Of a stretch of 64,000 nucleotides of DNA, positions 43,687 through 55,412 are shown piece by piece. How positions within the stretch are numbered: the stretch's first letter is position 1; every line of letters begins with the position of its first letter. This DNA comes from Mikania micrantha (lineage: Eukaryota; Streptophyta; Magnoliopsida; Asterales; Asteraceae), in assembly GCA_009363875.1 (NCBI GenBank), contig CM018693.1, positions 77,178,028 to 77,242,027 on the forward strand, read 5' to 3'. Made by a program: the position numbers and the translations under genes. The notes under the pieces were generated by a model. It had not been told where the DNA came from and searched no databases. It saw only the letters and a list, made by a program, of their open reading frames with translations.

Positions 43687-44230
43687 TATGGGGTCAAAAG
43701 AGAACGAGGAATCCAATACTTCAGATTCCCGCATGAGTTCAAGACGTTGCCCGTATTTGAAGTTAATCAATTAGCACGCTTGACCATGCTATAAAGTGAG
43801 GATTCGGGGATGTCCTCTTGGTTTGTAAGGCAAATCAAGTTCGAGTACAGGAAGAGATGGGTTAACTTCCAACCTTAGCAACCGGAACGTCATTACCTGC
43901 CAGAGATTGATGCTCAATCAAAGAGACATAAGGTTATCCTATGGTGGCTACCTCTTAAAGTCATGAAGACGATACCTCTATGGAAGATGCCTCAAGACTT
44001 TGCGAGTAGCTTCCGATGGTAGTACTATGATGGCAGAACAACTGAGGCTATGATAGTTCTATGTAAGGAGGACAAGTGGGATTCTATTCGAGTTTGTTAT
44101 CCTATGTGGCTGACTAATCTAATAGAAGAAGATGTCAAGGCTCTGTACAGATATCAGATTTTCTTCGAGTTAGAAGACATGCAGCATGAGCTACAATACA
44201 TTGAAGACCAATGCTGCAAAAGTTCAGAAC
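43687..44230 (+). pseudogene. Element H' orphan protein, C-terminal relic
   Basis: Aligns with the C-terminal domain of the H and I proteins (IQYFRFPHEFKTLPVFEVNQLARL, SWFVRQIKFEYRKRW, YDGRTTEAMIVL, YPMWLTNL). At least three in-frame stops interrupt it (near 43792, 43876 and 44022). It begins abruptly at the D junction. Function unknown; clearly not expressed as a protein. Confidence 0.8.
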
Positions 44231-44248
44231 TAGGTCCAAGGGGGAGTA

Positions 44249-44902
44249 TGTTGATGCACCGTTTGTCCCTAGTTCAGTGTAATGGTCTTGTGTGATCGTA
44301 CAAAGCTTATCTTATTAATGAAATCAAGTTTTTCTATTGTTTGACTGCGTTTAAGTGTGTTTACCATGTTTAACTTTGATTTAAATAACAAATTGACCCA
44401 TTCGTATGAATGAACCTACAATTGAGTTCATTCGCACGAATTAACGCTTAGCGAATGACTATTCAAACGAATGAGTCATGATAATGACACATTCATGTGA
44501 TTAGCTTATTCGTGTGTAGTCATTCGTGCAGAATGAGATATTAGCATGACTCATTCGCCAGAATCACTGCAGACTATAAATACATGAACAAACAGAATGT
44601 TTAACACCTTTACTCATTCCATGTCACATCCACCTAGGTTTCAGCGCCCCCTGCCTCCAACATCGATTCCTGGCCCGTGGTTGATCGATTTGGCTCAAAA
44701 CGTTGATTCCCGATCATCGGTATACCACGTGGTGATTAGTTTTCGACTGGGAAACCCCCGAATAGGATTCTGCACTATTCGAGGGCATGCCGAACAGAAC
44801 CCTCAAGTAACGTCGTGTTTCCTAAATTTATTTTTTGAGTTGTTTGCTACATTGAAATCAGAGGAGCTTTTTCTGAGGGTGTTTGCTATTCTATCGCACA
44901 CA
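44249..44902 (+). repeat. Element H' 3' LTR with CATTCG words
   Basis: Begins TGTTGATGCACC. At 44395-44560 it has CATTCG, CGAATGA and ATTCGTGTG words in both orientations. The region from 44590 aligns with the corresponding part of LTR H. Confidence 0.75.
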
Positions 44903-46654
44903 TGACCATTTACCAAACCTAACATTTGTGTTGCCCGTGTTGATTAGGTCACACAGACCTAATCCTAATGATGGTCGTCTTGTCGCATAATGTACCGACC
45001 TCGGCGTCGGAAGTTTGTCAGACTAGTAGTACTATCTACGTTACCATCGGTTGACACCCGTCAGCTAATGGTAAATAAATGATTGATGAAGGGTCATACT
45101 GATGTGTGTATTTGCTAATGAAAGACGCGTGCCTTTGTCAATATGCAAAACAAACAATCTCCCATTGATTAATGTATAAAGTTTTTATCATAATAACCTC
45201 AATGCAAATTAAGAAGATTTTACGCATAAATCGGTATTTTAGATAAATGTTTTCATGCTCTCAACCCCAAAAGTTTTTGGACAGAAGGTTCCATTAAAAC
45301 GGGGCTATGAACTCACCTATTGTTCAAAGATTGCTTGATGTAGTACTATTTGCTCGAAGAAGCTCTTGATTGTGTACATGCGTTTTAGTTAATTCTTCTT
45401 AGTAAGGTTTTGTAATTTTAATCATTTTATTGGTTTCTTGTGGGTTTGTATACTTGTTATTGTTTAATCAGTTGGTCTTCAACACTTAGTCTTTTTCTGA
45501 AGTCTGTTGGGACGAATTGGGCGCAGATGCGAATGAGTTGTGTTCGTGGGAATGAAATCTCACGAATCACTTGAGTCATTCTTTTACTTCATTTGTACGA
45601 ATGAGTTCTCATTCGCACGGTCCCTCGTGCGAATGTACCCATTCTCATTCGTTCGTCATTTCTTTCGTGTGGGATTCATTCGTGCGAGTGTCTGCAACGA
45701 ATGTCACTATTTATTCCTGCAAATGACTTCTTCATTCGCATGAATAAGGCGATCTGATGTCTAATTCTCCTGCAACTCGTGTGAAATGGTTTTGTTGATT
45801 TTTGGGTACATTGGTGCTATTTTCGACTCTCGAAGCTTCTAAAGATGTTAGGGAATCTATGGGTGTGGTTATTTTGTCAAAACACTTACCGGAAGTCTCG
45901 GATTGGACGTGTAAAAGTTTATGGTGAAAACGTGTAGATGAAGATGTGGATGATGATGATGATGATGTTTCAGGTATGGTTTGCAAGTGCAAACGGACGA
46001 TTTTTGGTGTCGATCGGTCGTGGAAGCAATGTGTCGTCGAATGGGTGTGAGTGGTGGTGTTTTTGGGAAAAATTGTAAAAATTCGTTTAAGTGTGGTTTA
46101 TATGGCAGCTCTGTCGTATGAATGTCTCATTCGTACGAATAGATTTCTGTCGCACGAATGACTGAATCGACTAATAAACTCGATTTCTTTATTTCATTCG
46201 TACGAATGATATGGGTTTATTCGTACGAATGGCTCTCAGCTTCATAAAATTCTTCGTTTTCTTTTCAAATATTTTAGGTTATGAGTAATATCTGATAACG
46301 TTTGGTTAGTGTTACAATTTCTTAATTAGTTCTTTTTTCCTTTAGGCCATACCACTTAACTCGCGTACGTAACCACTTGAATCGTCACCCAAACAATTAC
46401 ATCAGCAGTTATGTCAACTGGTGGTTTAACGTAGTTCTCAAGTTAGTAAGGGCATCATTTCAGGTTTATATCTCCATGGGTCATCACCCATTAAGATATA
46501 TTCCTAATCAGAAGATCTGTTAAATGATTGTTTTTGATGTAGTGATTCGTTCTTAATTAGTGTAACTTGTTATAGTTTTGTTTCTTGTTGTGCAAAGGTT
46601 CTGTTAAGAAATTAAATATGTTCGTATATTACCTCGTAGGTACCAGTTGTTACA
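44903..46654 (-). repeat. LTR J: gypsy LTR fragment lacking its 3' end
   Basis: Sense strand starts TGTAACAACTGGTACC at 46654. In sense order it contains two TCACCC-type boxes (about 46380 and 46495), a CATTCG word zone (45500-46230), a (GAT)n run (45945-45967) and donor-like CAATAG|GTGAGTTC (about 45316). The part near 44960-45070 resembles solo LTR G (about 24740-24870). Its 3' end is cut off by H'. No gene is present. Confidence 0.7.
45500..46230 (-). repeat. CATTCG word zone, LTR J
   Basis: Many CATTCG, CGAATG and ATTCGTACGAAT words in two clusters, 45510-45750 and 46115-46230. Several form short perfect dyads (ATTCGTACGAAT). Confidence 0.75.
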
Positions 46655-47263
46655 TTAACCAATTTTCCAAAAAGTTCAAAGTTTTAAACACATTCATGTG
46701 AATGAGTCACCATGGATATTCATTCACACAAATGAACAAGATTAGTGAATAGGTCACTCATATGTTCTCTCAGACGAATGGATATAGAGCACGAATGGAC
46801 ATCCGGTACGAATGATAAATTCACATGAATGGGATATGTATTTAATGCTACTCATTCGCTCGAGGCTGCCATTCGCCCTTCTTTATCATTCGTGCGCTGT
46901 GTGTGAAACCCTATTCCCCCAAGACAATTTTTCGATCTTCATCTCCATATTCAGTTATTCAATTGATCATTCTGATCTTATTTTGGTTATTGATTGTTTC
47001 AGGTACTTTTGGGATCAATTTTCATCGATTCTGATTTGATTTTGGTCCGAAACAGATCGAGACTTTAGGGTTTTAGGGCTCGTTCCTGGTTTGATCAAAT
47101 AGACACCTAAGATGAACCTTAATTAGTCTAAAATCTGTTATAAAACACTAATCGGATCTTTCTGAATAAAATGTGATAGATTTTGTGGTTTGATTCTCGA
47201 TTTTTGTAGTTTAGGGTTTAGGGAACCTTCGGTCGAACGAATGAGTTTAGTCAAACGAATGAC
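46655..47263. other. ATTCG-word-rich segment of unclear origin
   Basis: Flanks LTR J on one side and element I on the other, and continues after I at 52885. It has 'attcatgtgaatgag' and 'gacgaatgg' type words, then a T-rich stretch with an acceptor-like 'gattgtttcag' near 47000. No coding frame of note. It may be part of LTR K or an older element; I cannot assign it. Confidence 0.5.
47259..47263. repeat. Target-site duplication of element I, left copy
   Basis: ATGAC, repeated exactly at 52880-52884. Confidence 0.93.
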
Positions 47264-47769
47264 TGTTGGTTTGGTTGAAACCGATCAGGATCGAATACAA
47301 AGTCCTACTAACTATCAACTACGTGCGGAATCCATAGTCAATATGTAGAAAATCAAAGAACACAAGCAATTTAGTAATCAACTCTTGTATTATCAACAAA
47401 TGATTACAAGAAATCACTCAGAAACAAAGTTCTCACACAGAGAAAATCTCAGAAGTTCTGTCCAAGTTCTAAAAGTTCTACAAACAAACCTTCTATTTAT
47501 AGAAACTGGACCAGCGAACGTATTACTGGTAGCCGAACCTAAGGTTTGCCAGCCGATCCCTAAGGTTCGCTGGGCGAACCCTTAGGTTCGCTAGACGAAC
47601 CTATGAAAACAGACTAAAAGGTTCGCCGAACCTATCAACCCAATAGGTTCGCCAATATGCCAAGGTTCGTGGGCCAGACGAACCTTAGGCAAACCATAGC
47701 CGAACCTTTTTCTAAACTCAAAATAAATACAACTATTGAATAGCAAACAATTACAAACATGTACTAACA
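47264..47769 (-). repeat. Element I 3' LTR
   Basis: 506 bp. It has CGAACC/GGTTCG words at 47510-47720. It lacks a 27-bp stretch present in the 5' LTR between two GCCGAACC words. Confidence 0.93.
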
Positions 47770-47783
47770 AACTCCACCTAAAT
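47770..47783 (-). other. Polypurine tract of element I
   Basis: ATTTAGGTGGAGTT on the sense strand, adjacent to the 3' LTR. Confidence 0.75.
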
Positions 47784-47800
47784 GTTTGCTATCAAAGTCT

Positions 47801-50800
47801 TCAATCTTTTCCTTCAACTTTAGCTTTATCTTCAACTTTATCTTTAACTCTGTCAATTACTCCACTAGATTCTCCAACTTCTTCAACAACCACCTTATCC
47901 ACCGCTCGTATAACAACTGAACGTGGTATCTTCGCAAACCACTCGACTTCAATCTTAGCATCTCTTTCATCTCTCTCCTTCTGAATTTGCATCAACTCAG
48001 TATAAAGATAGTTCACATTTTCCCAATTGCATCCGGAATGAATACCTAATGTAAAACATATTCGTGCAATGGTTTGAAATTGAATTGCCATATCTTTGAA
48101 ACTTACTCCAACATCATGATATCCTTCTTCAGCATATATCTCAGCAGTGTTAAGTAAATCCACATCATCCTTTGAACAGTTTACAATCCAAATAGGATCA
48201 AGCATCCGGATTACCCTCCAATTATCATCCTGCTTCAATACAATCACACCTTCAGAAGTTCTATCATCATAAAACCAAAATTTGAAGAATGGATTCCAAT
48301 CTTGTTCAATCTTTCTGAGTCTTGGTCTCTTGAAGACTTTAGGCTTCACATAATCTTTGAATCTTTCTCTGAACTGTGGTGTTAACAAACTCCATCCCAT
48401 TCGAGCTTTTTTTGTCAACAGATTCTCAAAAATTTCATTGTGTCGAGTCTGAATAGGCTTTATCATCCTTAATCTTGAAAGATCTTTGCACTCAAATGCT
48501 GGTAAACTCATCAGATCAGTAGCCTTGCCAAAGTATTGGCATCCATCTATTCTTTTCACCACATAACATCCCTTATCCATCAAACTTCCTGAAATGTTAT
48601 GAAAATAACCATAACTAATAATCCTTCCGATCATCTTGGATTTAGATCCAATCTTGAACTTCTTGGATTGTTTAGTTAGGTTTTCTGGATCTTTATCTTC
48701 AAACACTTCTGTCATAATCTTGAAAGAATGTAAATGATCGATGATGTACTTTGTCTCATCTTGAAATGCTTTCCAATAATCCAAATTTGTCTTAGCTTTA
48801 ACTAGATCTAAAGTTTTTCTTGACATACTACTAGCTTCAAACATTTTCTTCATCATATTTAAATTCAACAGCTCTTCATCAATGACATCCTTATCATAAT
48901 CAGATAAATCAGTATCTTCATCTTCTTCAAAATCAAACATCAATTCTTCATCATCTTCAAATAAATCTTGATAATCTTGGACTGAGTAGTCACCCACAAT
49001 CTCTCCTTCTTCTATCTCTTGATAAAGTTGAACTTCAAAAATATTTCTCTGCAAGTCTATGTTAAAACTCATTTTAAACAAATCAAGAAATGTAGGCAAA
49101 GAGTAATCAAGAATCCTTTCAGGATATTATATTGCATCCAAATCTTCAAACTCAACAGAAGTACAATCCCTAGCTCTATTAGAAGATACAGAAGAAAGTG
49201 GAACAGCATCTGTAGTCATCTTTGAAGGAGTATAAACAATGATAGCTCCAGTCACAGCATTCAAACCACCATCACCTCCAGCAACTCCACCAGCACCACC
49301 ACCTGCTCCATCATCACCACCAAAATCAAAATCATCAGGATGTTCATCAATATCAGTATCCCCATAGTCAACTGCTTCTTCTTCTTCTTCCTCCTCTACT
49401 TTCTCCTCCTCTACCTTCTCCTCATCATTAACATCCGCATCCACCACCACCTTCTCAACTCTAGAACTCGAAGCTTCTGACTTTGTAATCTTTGACTCCA
49501 AATATTTTATCTTGAACCTTAAGTCAGTATTTTCATTTTTAAGTTCAACAATGTCTTCCGATTGAAGTTTAATAAAAAATTCCATCTCAGAAATTTTATC
49601 TTTCATCGTTTTCTTTTCAATCAGTTCTTCCTCTCTCCACTTGATCATCAATGCCATTTGAACTTTCAATTCATCTAGTTCAGTAGTGGAAGAAGATGGT
49701 TTATCAGCAACATCTTTTTCTTTGATCTTCTTGTAATCTTCAAACTCTTTTGATAATAAAGATAATCTTCTCTTAAGATCAGAGTCATCATAATTAACAG
49801 TGAAGTTAATGTCTCCCAAATCATCTAATCCTGAAAATAAATCATCTCTGGGAAGATCATCATGATGAATAGAAGTCTCTGGCAAAGAAGTGGTGACTGT
49901 ATTAGTCTCGGCAAAAGATGGAACAAAAGATGCTACATTTACAAACTCTGGAGTTTGTAAAGTAGAAGCATGAATAGTAGTCACGGGACCTGAAAAAGTA
50001 ACAAATGGTGAAACAGAAACAGAAACTGAGGTAGGCATAACAGGTGAGACACAACGGTCTTAGTAGTTTTGGCCTTTTTCCTTCTCATAAGGCCCTCCTT
50101 TGGCCATTCTCTTCAGCTTCTTTGGTTTAGAAGACTCAGACTCTTCAGGAATAAAACTGGGATCAACTCTTTCATCCCTTTCTTCTTCAGCCTATTTAGC
50201 AAACTTTTTCTTGAGTCTTCGAACCATCTGGTTCCCTTCTTGAACCATTTCATATTCTGACTCAGTGTCAGAAGAATCTTCTTCATCATCACCAGCAACA
50301 GCAGCCTCTGTCTGCTGTTCAGACATATCAACTTCTAATGGCTCCTGTGAGCTCTGCCCTTGAGAAGGTTTAGCTTTAGGAGTAGATCGAGACGATTGTC
50401 CAGTAGTCTTCCTGACTTGTTGTCTTGGAGGAGGTGGAGGTGGTGCTTGATCATCATCTGCAACAAACTCTTCAGTGTCGGATCCTGAGTCAGCATGTCT
50501 CCAGGCATCCTCATCAGGAGCAACATAGTTTGCCCTGGCACAATGACAAATCAACTCTTTCTCAAGCACAACATCCCCAGTCCTTTGATACACTCTTAAC
50601 TGACCCAAGCTGGAATCAGTCATGTGTTTAAGTTTCAATAGATCTCCAGCTTCCCTGGGTAACTGCCCTTCTGGCAACCTCTCATCTATCAACATCTGCA
50701 CGAACCTTGGATACATGTAGAATCTATCCTTAGCCTTCGTGTTGTTGTCACACATATAACGGAAAATCATTCCAGAAAAATTGAACGGTTTGTTCAATAT

Positions 50801-51301
50801 AAGAGCCACCATAGCCGACCTCATGAAGTCCCTTAGCTCATCAAAAGTTCCCTTCCTCATACTCAGATAGTGAAGAAGAACATGAGCCAAGAACTTGTAT
50901 TGTAGAGGTAGCTTCCCTTTCTTCACCGATATCGAATTGTATGCTCCAAAATACCGAATCCGTAGAAAATAACCTTTGATGCACCTCTCAGGAATGAGAG
51001 TTACACCATCCGGTTCTCCTCCAAACTGAAGAACCCTCCTAATATCAGCCTCAGATATACGAATTGCTTGTCTGAGCACATTCGCATCTGTAACATAGTC
51101 TTCATCCACAGAAATAACCCGAGCCGATTCCCAGAAACTCTGAATACGTGATCTGTAAATCTGAACAGAATTGGAAATCGCATAGTAAATCTTTGATCTC
51201 CGAAGAAACTCGATCATAGGACGGAAATCTTGACCGTTCCGTGTAGTCGGATCCAAATATGCACAAACATTATGCTTGTCTCCGAAGGTTAAGTTTGCCA
51301 T
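47801..51301 (-). pseudogene. Element I orphan protein frame (about 1,166 codons, three nonsense codons)
   Basis: One frame from ATG 51301 (MANLTFG) to the stop at 47801, broken only by stops at 50192-50194, 50060-50062 and 49127-49129, with no frameshift over 3.5 kb. N-terminal domain (about residues 1-290): conserved FRPMIEFLRRSKIYYAIS, SFWESA, NFSGMIFRYM and MYPRFVQML, ending YVAPDEDAWRHADSGSD. Middle: Gln/Ser/acidic low complexity, a predicted coiled coil (about 49500-49760) and a Gly-rich acidic block. C-terminal domain: SYGYFHN, CQYFGKATDLMSLPAFE, FWFYDDRTSEGVIVL, DPIWIVN, LGIHSGCNW. There are no catalytic or zinc motifs. From memory, MANL...MYPRFVQ proteins are widespread in Asteraceae retroelements. 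Function unknown; possibly a Gag-like, envelope-like or regulatory protein. Confidence 0.85.
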
Positions 51302-51371
51302 TTCTACAATTAGAAATAAAAACAATTAGAAACAAAATTAATCAAAAATTAACAAAAATTAAAAAAATTAA

Positions 51372-51690
51372 AAAAAATTCCTAAGTAGACCAGCGAACCT
51401 ATCTTCTTAGACGAACCTAATGCTAGGCGAACCTAATTCAGATGAACCTGTTAATCAGACAAACCTTTTGAACGAACCTTTGATGAACGAACCTTTTCAT
51501 CAACGAACCTTCTGATGAACGAACCTTCAAACGAACGAACCCTTTTGGTCAAACGAACCTTGACCAAAAGGTTCGGTTCTTTTAAAATACATAGGTTCGC
51601 CACAAACCTATCAGATTCAAACGAACCTTCAAGGTTCGGCGAACCTATCAATTCATCCAACGAACCTGTTCATCAGCGAACCTTTTCCAG
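51372..51690 (-). repeat. CGAACC word zone in element I leader
   Basis: About 13 CGAACC and 3 GGTTCG on the plus strand in 320 bp between primer site and ORF. Same position and plus-strand bias as in element E, supporting kinship of E and I. Confidence 0.8.
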
Positions 51691-52332
51691 ATTTCAAATC
51701 AAAATTTTAAATCTTTGAATTAGAAAATAAAATTTAACACCCAGGTTCGAAAACTGCCGATGAACAACATTAACAAAGAGGGTTTGTCCAAAACTTAAAT
51801 TCTAATCAGTTTTAAGTCCAATTATAGATTCGATCTAAACATCCTAAAAAACACTCAGATCTCTCAAATTAACCGGTCAAATTAAGTAATTTCTACCTAG
51901 AAATGATCACAAGATGATTCTGAGTCTAAAATTATCAATGAAAAGTTCTGGGATGATCTCAATCGAAAAATGAAAAATCTCTTCTTGCAGGTTCACGAAT
52001 CGTGAAAAAGATGAGAGTGACGAACCCTTCTGGAAAACCTTCTAACAGCGAACCTTTGTGTTCAGCAAGTCACAAGTTCGTCCCACGAACCTGTAGCGCA
52101 GAATTTGAAAATTTTGGGAGGGAAACCTTCCAAAACTTCAAAAAATCCGTCCAAATCTATACCAAAACACCTCCAAAACTTCAATTGTTGTAATTTAACA
52201 ACAATTGTTGATAAAAACAGTCTCAAATCACCAGAAAATCGATCAAGAAGAAAAAAATTTGATCCATCAAATGTCTTCAAATCTTCAATTGCTTGATTTC
52301 TTTGAAATTGTAGTGTAGAACCTCAACCAAAC
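51691..52332 (-). other. Element I leader, remainder
   Basis: Between the CGAACC zone and the primer site. AT-rich, with scattered CGAACC words near 52020-52090 and a dyad 'aacaattgttg' near 52190. No gene. Confidence 0.6.
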
Positions 52333-52344
52333 GCTCTGATACCA
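52333..52344 (-). other. Primer-binding site of element I
   Basis: TGGTATCAGAGC on the minus strand, one base from the 5' LTR at 52346. Confidence 0.93.
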
Positions 52345-52345
52345 C

Positions 52346-52879
52346 TGTTGGTTTGGTTGAAACCGATCAGGATCGAATACAAAGTCCTACTAACTATCAA
52401 CTACGTGCGGAATCCATAGTCAATATATAGAAAATCAAAGAACACAAGCAATTTAATAATCAACTCTTGTATTATCAACAAATGATTACAAGAAATCACT
52501 AAGAAACAAAGTTCTCACACAGAGAAAATCTCAGAAGTTCTGTCCAAAGTTCTAAAAGTTCTACAAACAAACCTTATATTTATAGAAACTGGACCAGCGA
52601 ACCTATTACTGGTAGCCGAACCTAAGGTTTGCCAGCCGAACCCTAAGGTTCGCTGGGCGAACCCTTAGGTTCGCTAGACGAACCTATGAAAACAAACTAA
52701 AAGGTTCGCCGAACCATTGCCAGGTTGTAGATTCGCCGAACCTATCAACCCAATAGGTTCGCCAATATGCCAAGGTTCGTGGGCCAGACGAACCTTAGGC
52801 AAACCATAACCGAACCTTTTTCTAAACTCAAAACAAATACAACTATTGAATAGCAAACAATTACAAACATGTACTAACA
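52346..52879 (-). repeat. Element I 5' LTR
   Basis: 534 bp, otherwise collinear with the 3' LTR apart from a 27-bp stretch and a one-base indel. Word zone at 52595-52820. Confidence 0.93.
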
Positions 52880-52884
52880 ATGAC
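52880..52884. repeat. Target-site duplication of element I, right copy
   Basis: ATGAC, identical to 47259-47263. Confidence 0.93.
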
Positions 52885-53010
52885 TTCATTTTTGTGATTC
52901 ACTCGTGTGACATGTTCATCCGTGTCTATTATCCATTTGTCTTAGGTCCTATTCGTATGTAATGGACCATTTCTATGGGCCATTTGCACGAATGGAACAC
53001 TTGTGTTACA
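52885..53010. other. Continuation of ATTCG-word-rich segment after element I
   Basis: Continues the interrupted sequence of 46655-47263 with words such as 'cactcgtgtgac', 'ctattcgtatg' and 'cacgaatgg'. No gene. Confidence 0.45.
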
Positions 53011-53390
53011 AATTTTCAATAATAGTTTTAGTATACATGTTTCACCCTCGAATTTAAAAATACAAAAGATTTAAAAAGGGGTTATGAGAACTCACAGCGA
53101 TATCTTATAGTTCAAGATTTGTAGAACGCGCGCTCAGTTAGGTGGAATCAACGGTGACTCAACAACTTGTGTTTTCATATGTTTTATTTTCATAAATTCA
53201 TATGCGTTATAAGTATGTTCCAAGTGTTTAACTTTTACATTAAAACTTGTCATTACTTTTTATGAGATTTTCTAAGTTATAATAAAATTCTCATGTGTTT
53301 ACCCTATTTGTAATAATCAAATCTAAATTTTAACACTTGTTTGTTTCAAATAATTAATGATGATTTTCCCTTAAAACCAAGGTATGTTAT

Positions 53391-53395
<5 letters not shown>

Positions 53396-53442
<47 letters not shown>
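53396..53442. repeat. (TA)n microsatellite
   Basis: About 23 uninterrupted TA units inside LTR K. Confidence 0.95.
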
Positions 53443-53449
<7 letters not shown>

Positions 53450-53654
53450 GGTGGTACCTTCTCTATACATACATACGTACATGCATGCATAAATCTATGC
53501 ATGTATTATTCTTTATATAAAACATTATTTAAGTGGGTTGTTATTATTATGTTCCATTGCCTATGTCTTATGCATGCATGAATTTTTGTAAATGTGTATA
53601 TTATGTTTTTACTACAAAGGTGATGATTTATAATATGTATGTACATTATCATCA

Positions 53655-54220
53655 TCGATTCTTTAAACACAATCACAGTATTGACGGCAACACCTTCGAA
53701 CTTAGTTAGTTTCAATGGCTTAGTATCGGTAGTAAGTTCGGAGACAATATTGATGATGTCAATAGTATCGACCATCCTTAATATCAACAAAACCGTTGCC
53801 GAGACTATCAAGTTCTATGGTGATAGTGTCGAGACTAGTAGATTCGAAGAAAAAATGTCGATGGATAGTATCGGTAATTATCTCAACCGAATCTATTAAG
53901 TTCGATGGGATGAATGTTGAACCTATCAGATTCGATGGACAAATTTCGGGGCTTAATATCGACCATCAACCAAGTATCGACATTCCATCATCGATCTTAA
54001 CCTTCATCGATTCTTAGTATCGATGGTCTAGTGTCGACAGCATGGCAAAGTGTCGATACTATTAGTCCCGACGGCTAGAGGTCGAACTTACCCATCTCCA
54101 TGTTTATTCCCAGGTGTCAATACTATCTAAATTCGAAGGCTAATATCGATGCAAGTCCTAGAATCGACAATGAGCAGGTTCGATATTCCTTACCCATCGA
54201 TACTATTAGTATCGACGGTT
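53655..54220 (-). repeat. TCGA word zone, LTR K
   Basis: About 22 TCGA tetramers in 570 bp, mostly ATCGA, TTCGA or GTCGA next to 'tat' or 'atgg'. TCGA is self-complementary, so orientation cannot be judged. It lies where the CGAACC zone lies in A and B. Confidence 0.8.
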
Positions 54221-54824
54221 TCTTCTTCCCCATCAACCATGTTCAACCAAAATATGTTGCAGGTCTCATCCATGGCTTCCATTAGTTTATACAGGCTTGG
54301 TTAAAGGTTTAGTGATTTTATAATCGCTTAAGGACACGACAGCTACAACCGGTTGCCATTTTATCAAAAACCGAAAGGTAAACTCAATAATCTACCTGGA
54401 AATCGTGATCTTTAGCTCAAAATCTTCGTGGGTTTGTGTTCTACTCGATTATATGAACAATTTGCAACAAGAATCAACCAAAATGGTTGAGTTTTGATGA
54501 AGATATTGTAGAGAGAGGTTTTAGAGAGAGAGAGAACCATATTTGGATCTTTTAGAGAGAGAAAGAGCTTGTAAAAGTGAGGGGGAAGAAGGAGTTCACC
54601 CCTTTTATAGTCCGAAACGCTCCCGCGTCGTAGGTTACGTTTATTTACGCGTTAATAATTTTAATTGCTCGGTTTTACGTAATTCATCCTTTAAAAAAAA
54701 CGTTAATAAAATGGTTTTGTTTAAAATCGTTTAAGGTGTTTATTCCTAGTAAACGTTTTAATTCCCTTTTAATTAATTTAAATATCGAAACATATTATTT
54801 TAGTTATCTCGTTGAAACGCGTAA

Positions 54825-54970
54825 CTCACGTATGCATTCGTGAAGATCGTCACCTTTAAGATTACAACGTTCACATCGTGTTCCAACTTGATTTACGATT
54901 CATGGAATATCGTCTTAGAATATTATTCTCAATAATTGTATTCGCGTGAATCGTCACTCACGCGAACACA
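54825..54970 (-). promoter_or_regulatory. Paired GGTGACGAT boxes, LTR K
   Basis: 'agatcgtcacctttaagatt' and 'gaatcgtcactcacgcgaac' on the plus strand, about 105 bp apart. Confidence 0.5.
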
Positions 54971-55152
54971 TTATTAAGCTAACATTTCTGAAATAACATT
55001 CGCGTTATAAGTTATATTCGTGACCTCACCATCGCATAAATGTTTCCATTATCACTTTCATTATTTTAGTAAAATATGTTTATCGAATGTATATTTCCCA
55101 ATCCTTATCCCCACCAAATCATATCACTGACACATCAATGATAGATCGAAAT

Positions 55153-55215
55153 AAGTTTATGTATAGGGCATACGTAGGAGTCGGTCGCAACCTATCCAGC
55201 CGCCGTCCCACCACC
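55153..55215 (-). promoter_or_regulatory. TATA-type module 1, LTR K
   Basis: GGTGGTGGGACGG to TATGCCCTATACATAAAC on the sense strand. Confidence 0.5.
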
Positions 55216-55348
55216 ATTTCGATAAACCATGACCATGTGTCCTTGACTATATTTAGTGACCAAACCATTAAACCTTATCAACTCACACAAAACCTCAGAT
55301 TCTCCTCACCAAATCCTCAACACTTACATACTCATGCTAAACCGAAGA

Positions 55349-55412
55349 AAGTTTATGCATAGGGCATACGTAGGAATCAGTCGCAACTTATCCAGCCGCC
55401 AGCCCACCACCT
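55349..55412 (-). promoter_or_regulatory. TATA-type module 2, LTR K
   Basis: Near-duplicate of module 1, about 200 bp away, core TATGCCCTATGCATAAAC. Duplicated modules at similar spacing also occur in LTR A. Confidence 0.5.

Larger units (their letters stand above)
43687..44902 (+). mobile_element. Element H': 5'-truncated relative of H in opposite orientation
   Basis: Plus-strand fragment: about 0.55 kb of orphan-protein coding relic, polypurine tract GGTCCAAGGGGGAGTA (44233-44248) and a 3' LTR from 44249 to about 44902. It is joined directly to the broken LTR of D on the left and to LTR J on the right. The right end is uncertain by a few bases because 'cacaca' makes the LTR end ambiguous. 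Confidence 0.75.
47264..52879 (-). mobile_element. Element I: complete non-autonomous LTR element with one orphan ORF
   Basis: 5616 bp, minus strand, with two LTRs (3' 47264-47769, 5' 52346-52879), initiator-tRNA-Met primer site, polypurine tract and a perfect ATGAC duplication. The body contains a single long reading frame unrelated to Gag, PR, RT, RNase H or integrase. The LTR ends (TGTTAGTAC ... CCAACA) and PPT resemble those of E and H. About nine substitutions between LTRs suggest roughly 0.7 million years. It must have been mobilised by enzymes of another element, perhaps of the E type. Confidence 0.92.

Noticed and set aside
44597..44905. 102-residue ORF on the plus strand
   Set aside because: Lies in the 3' part of LTR H', which is homologous to LTR H, where the frame is not kept.
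53506..54285. Several overlapping 60-100 residue ORFs
   Set aside because: They are produced by the TCGA word zone and nearby AT-rich sequence in LTR K; no consistent frame or motif.
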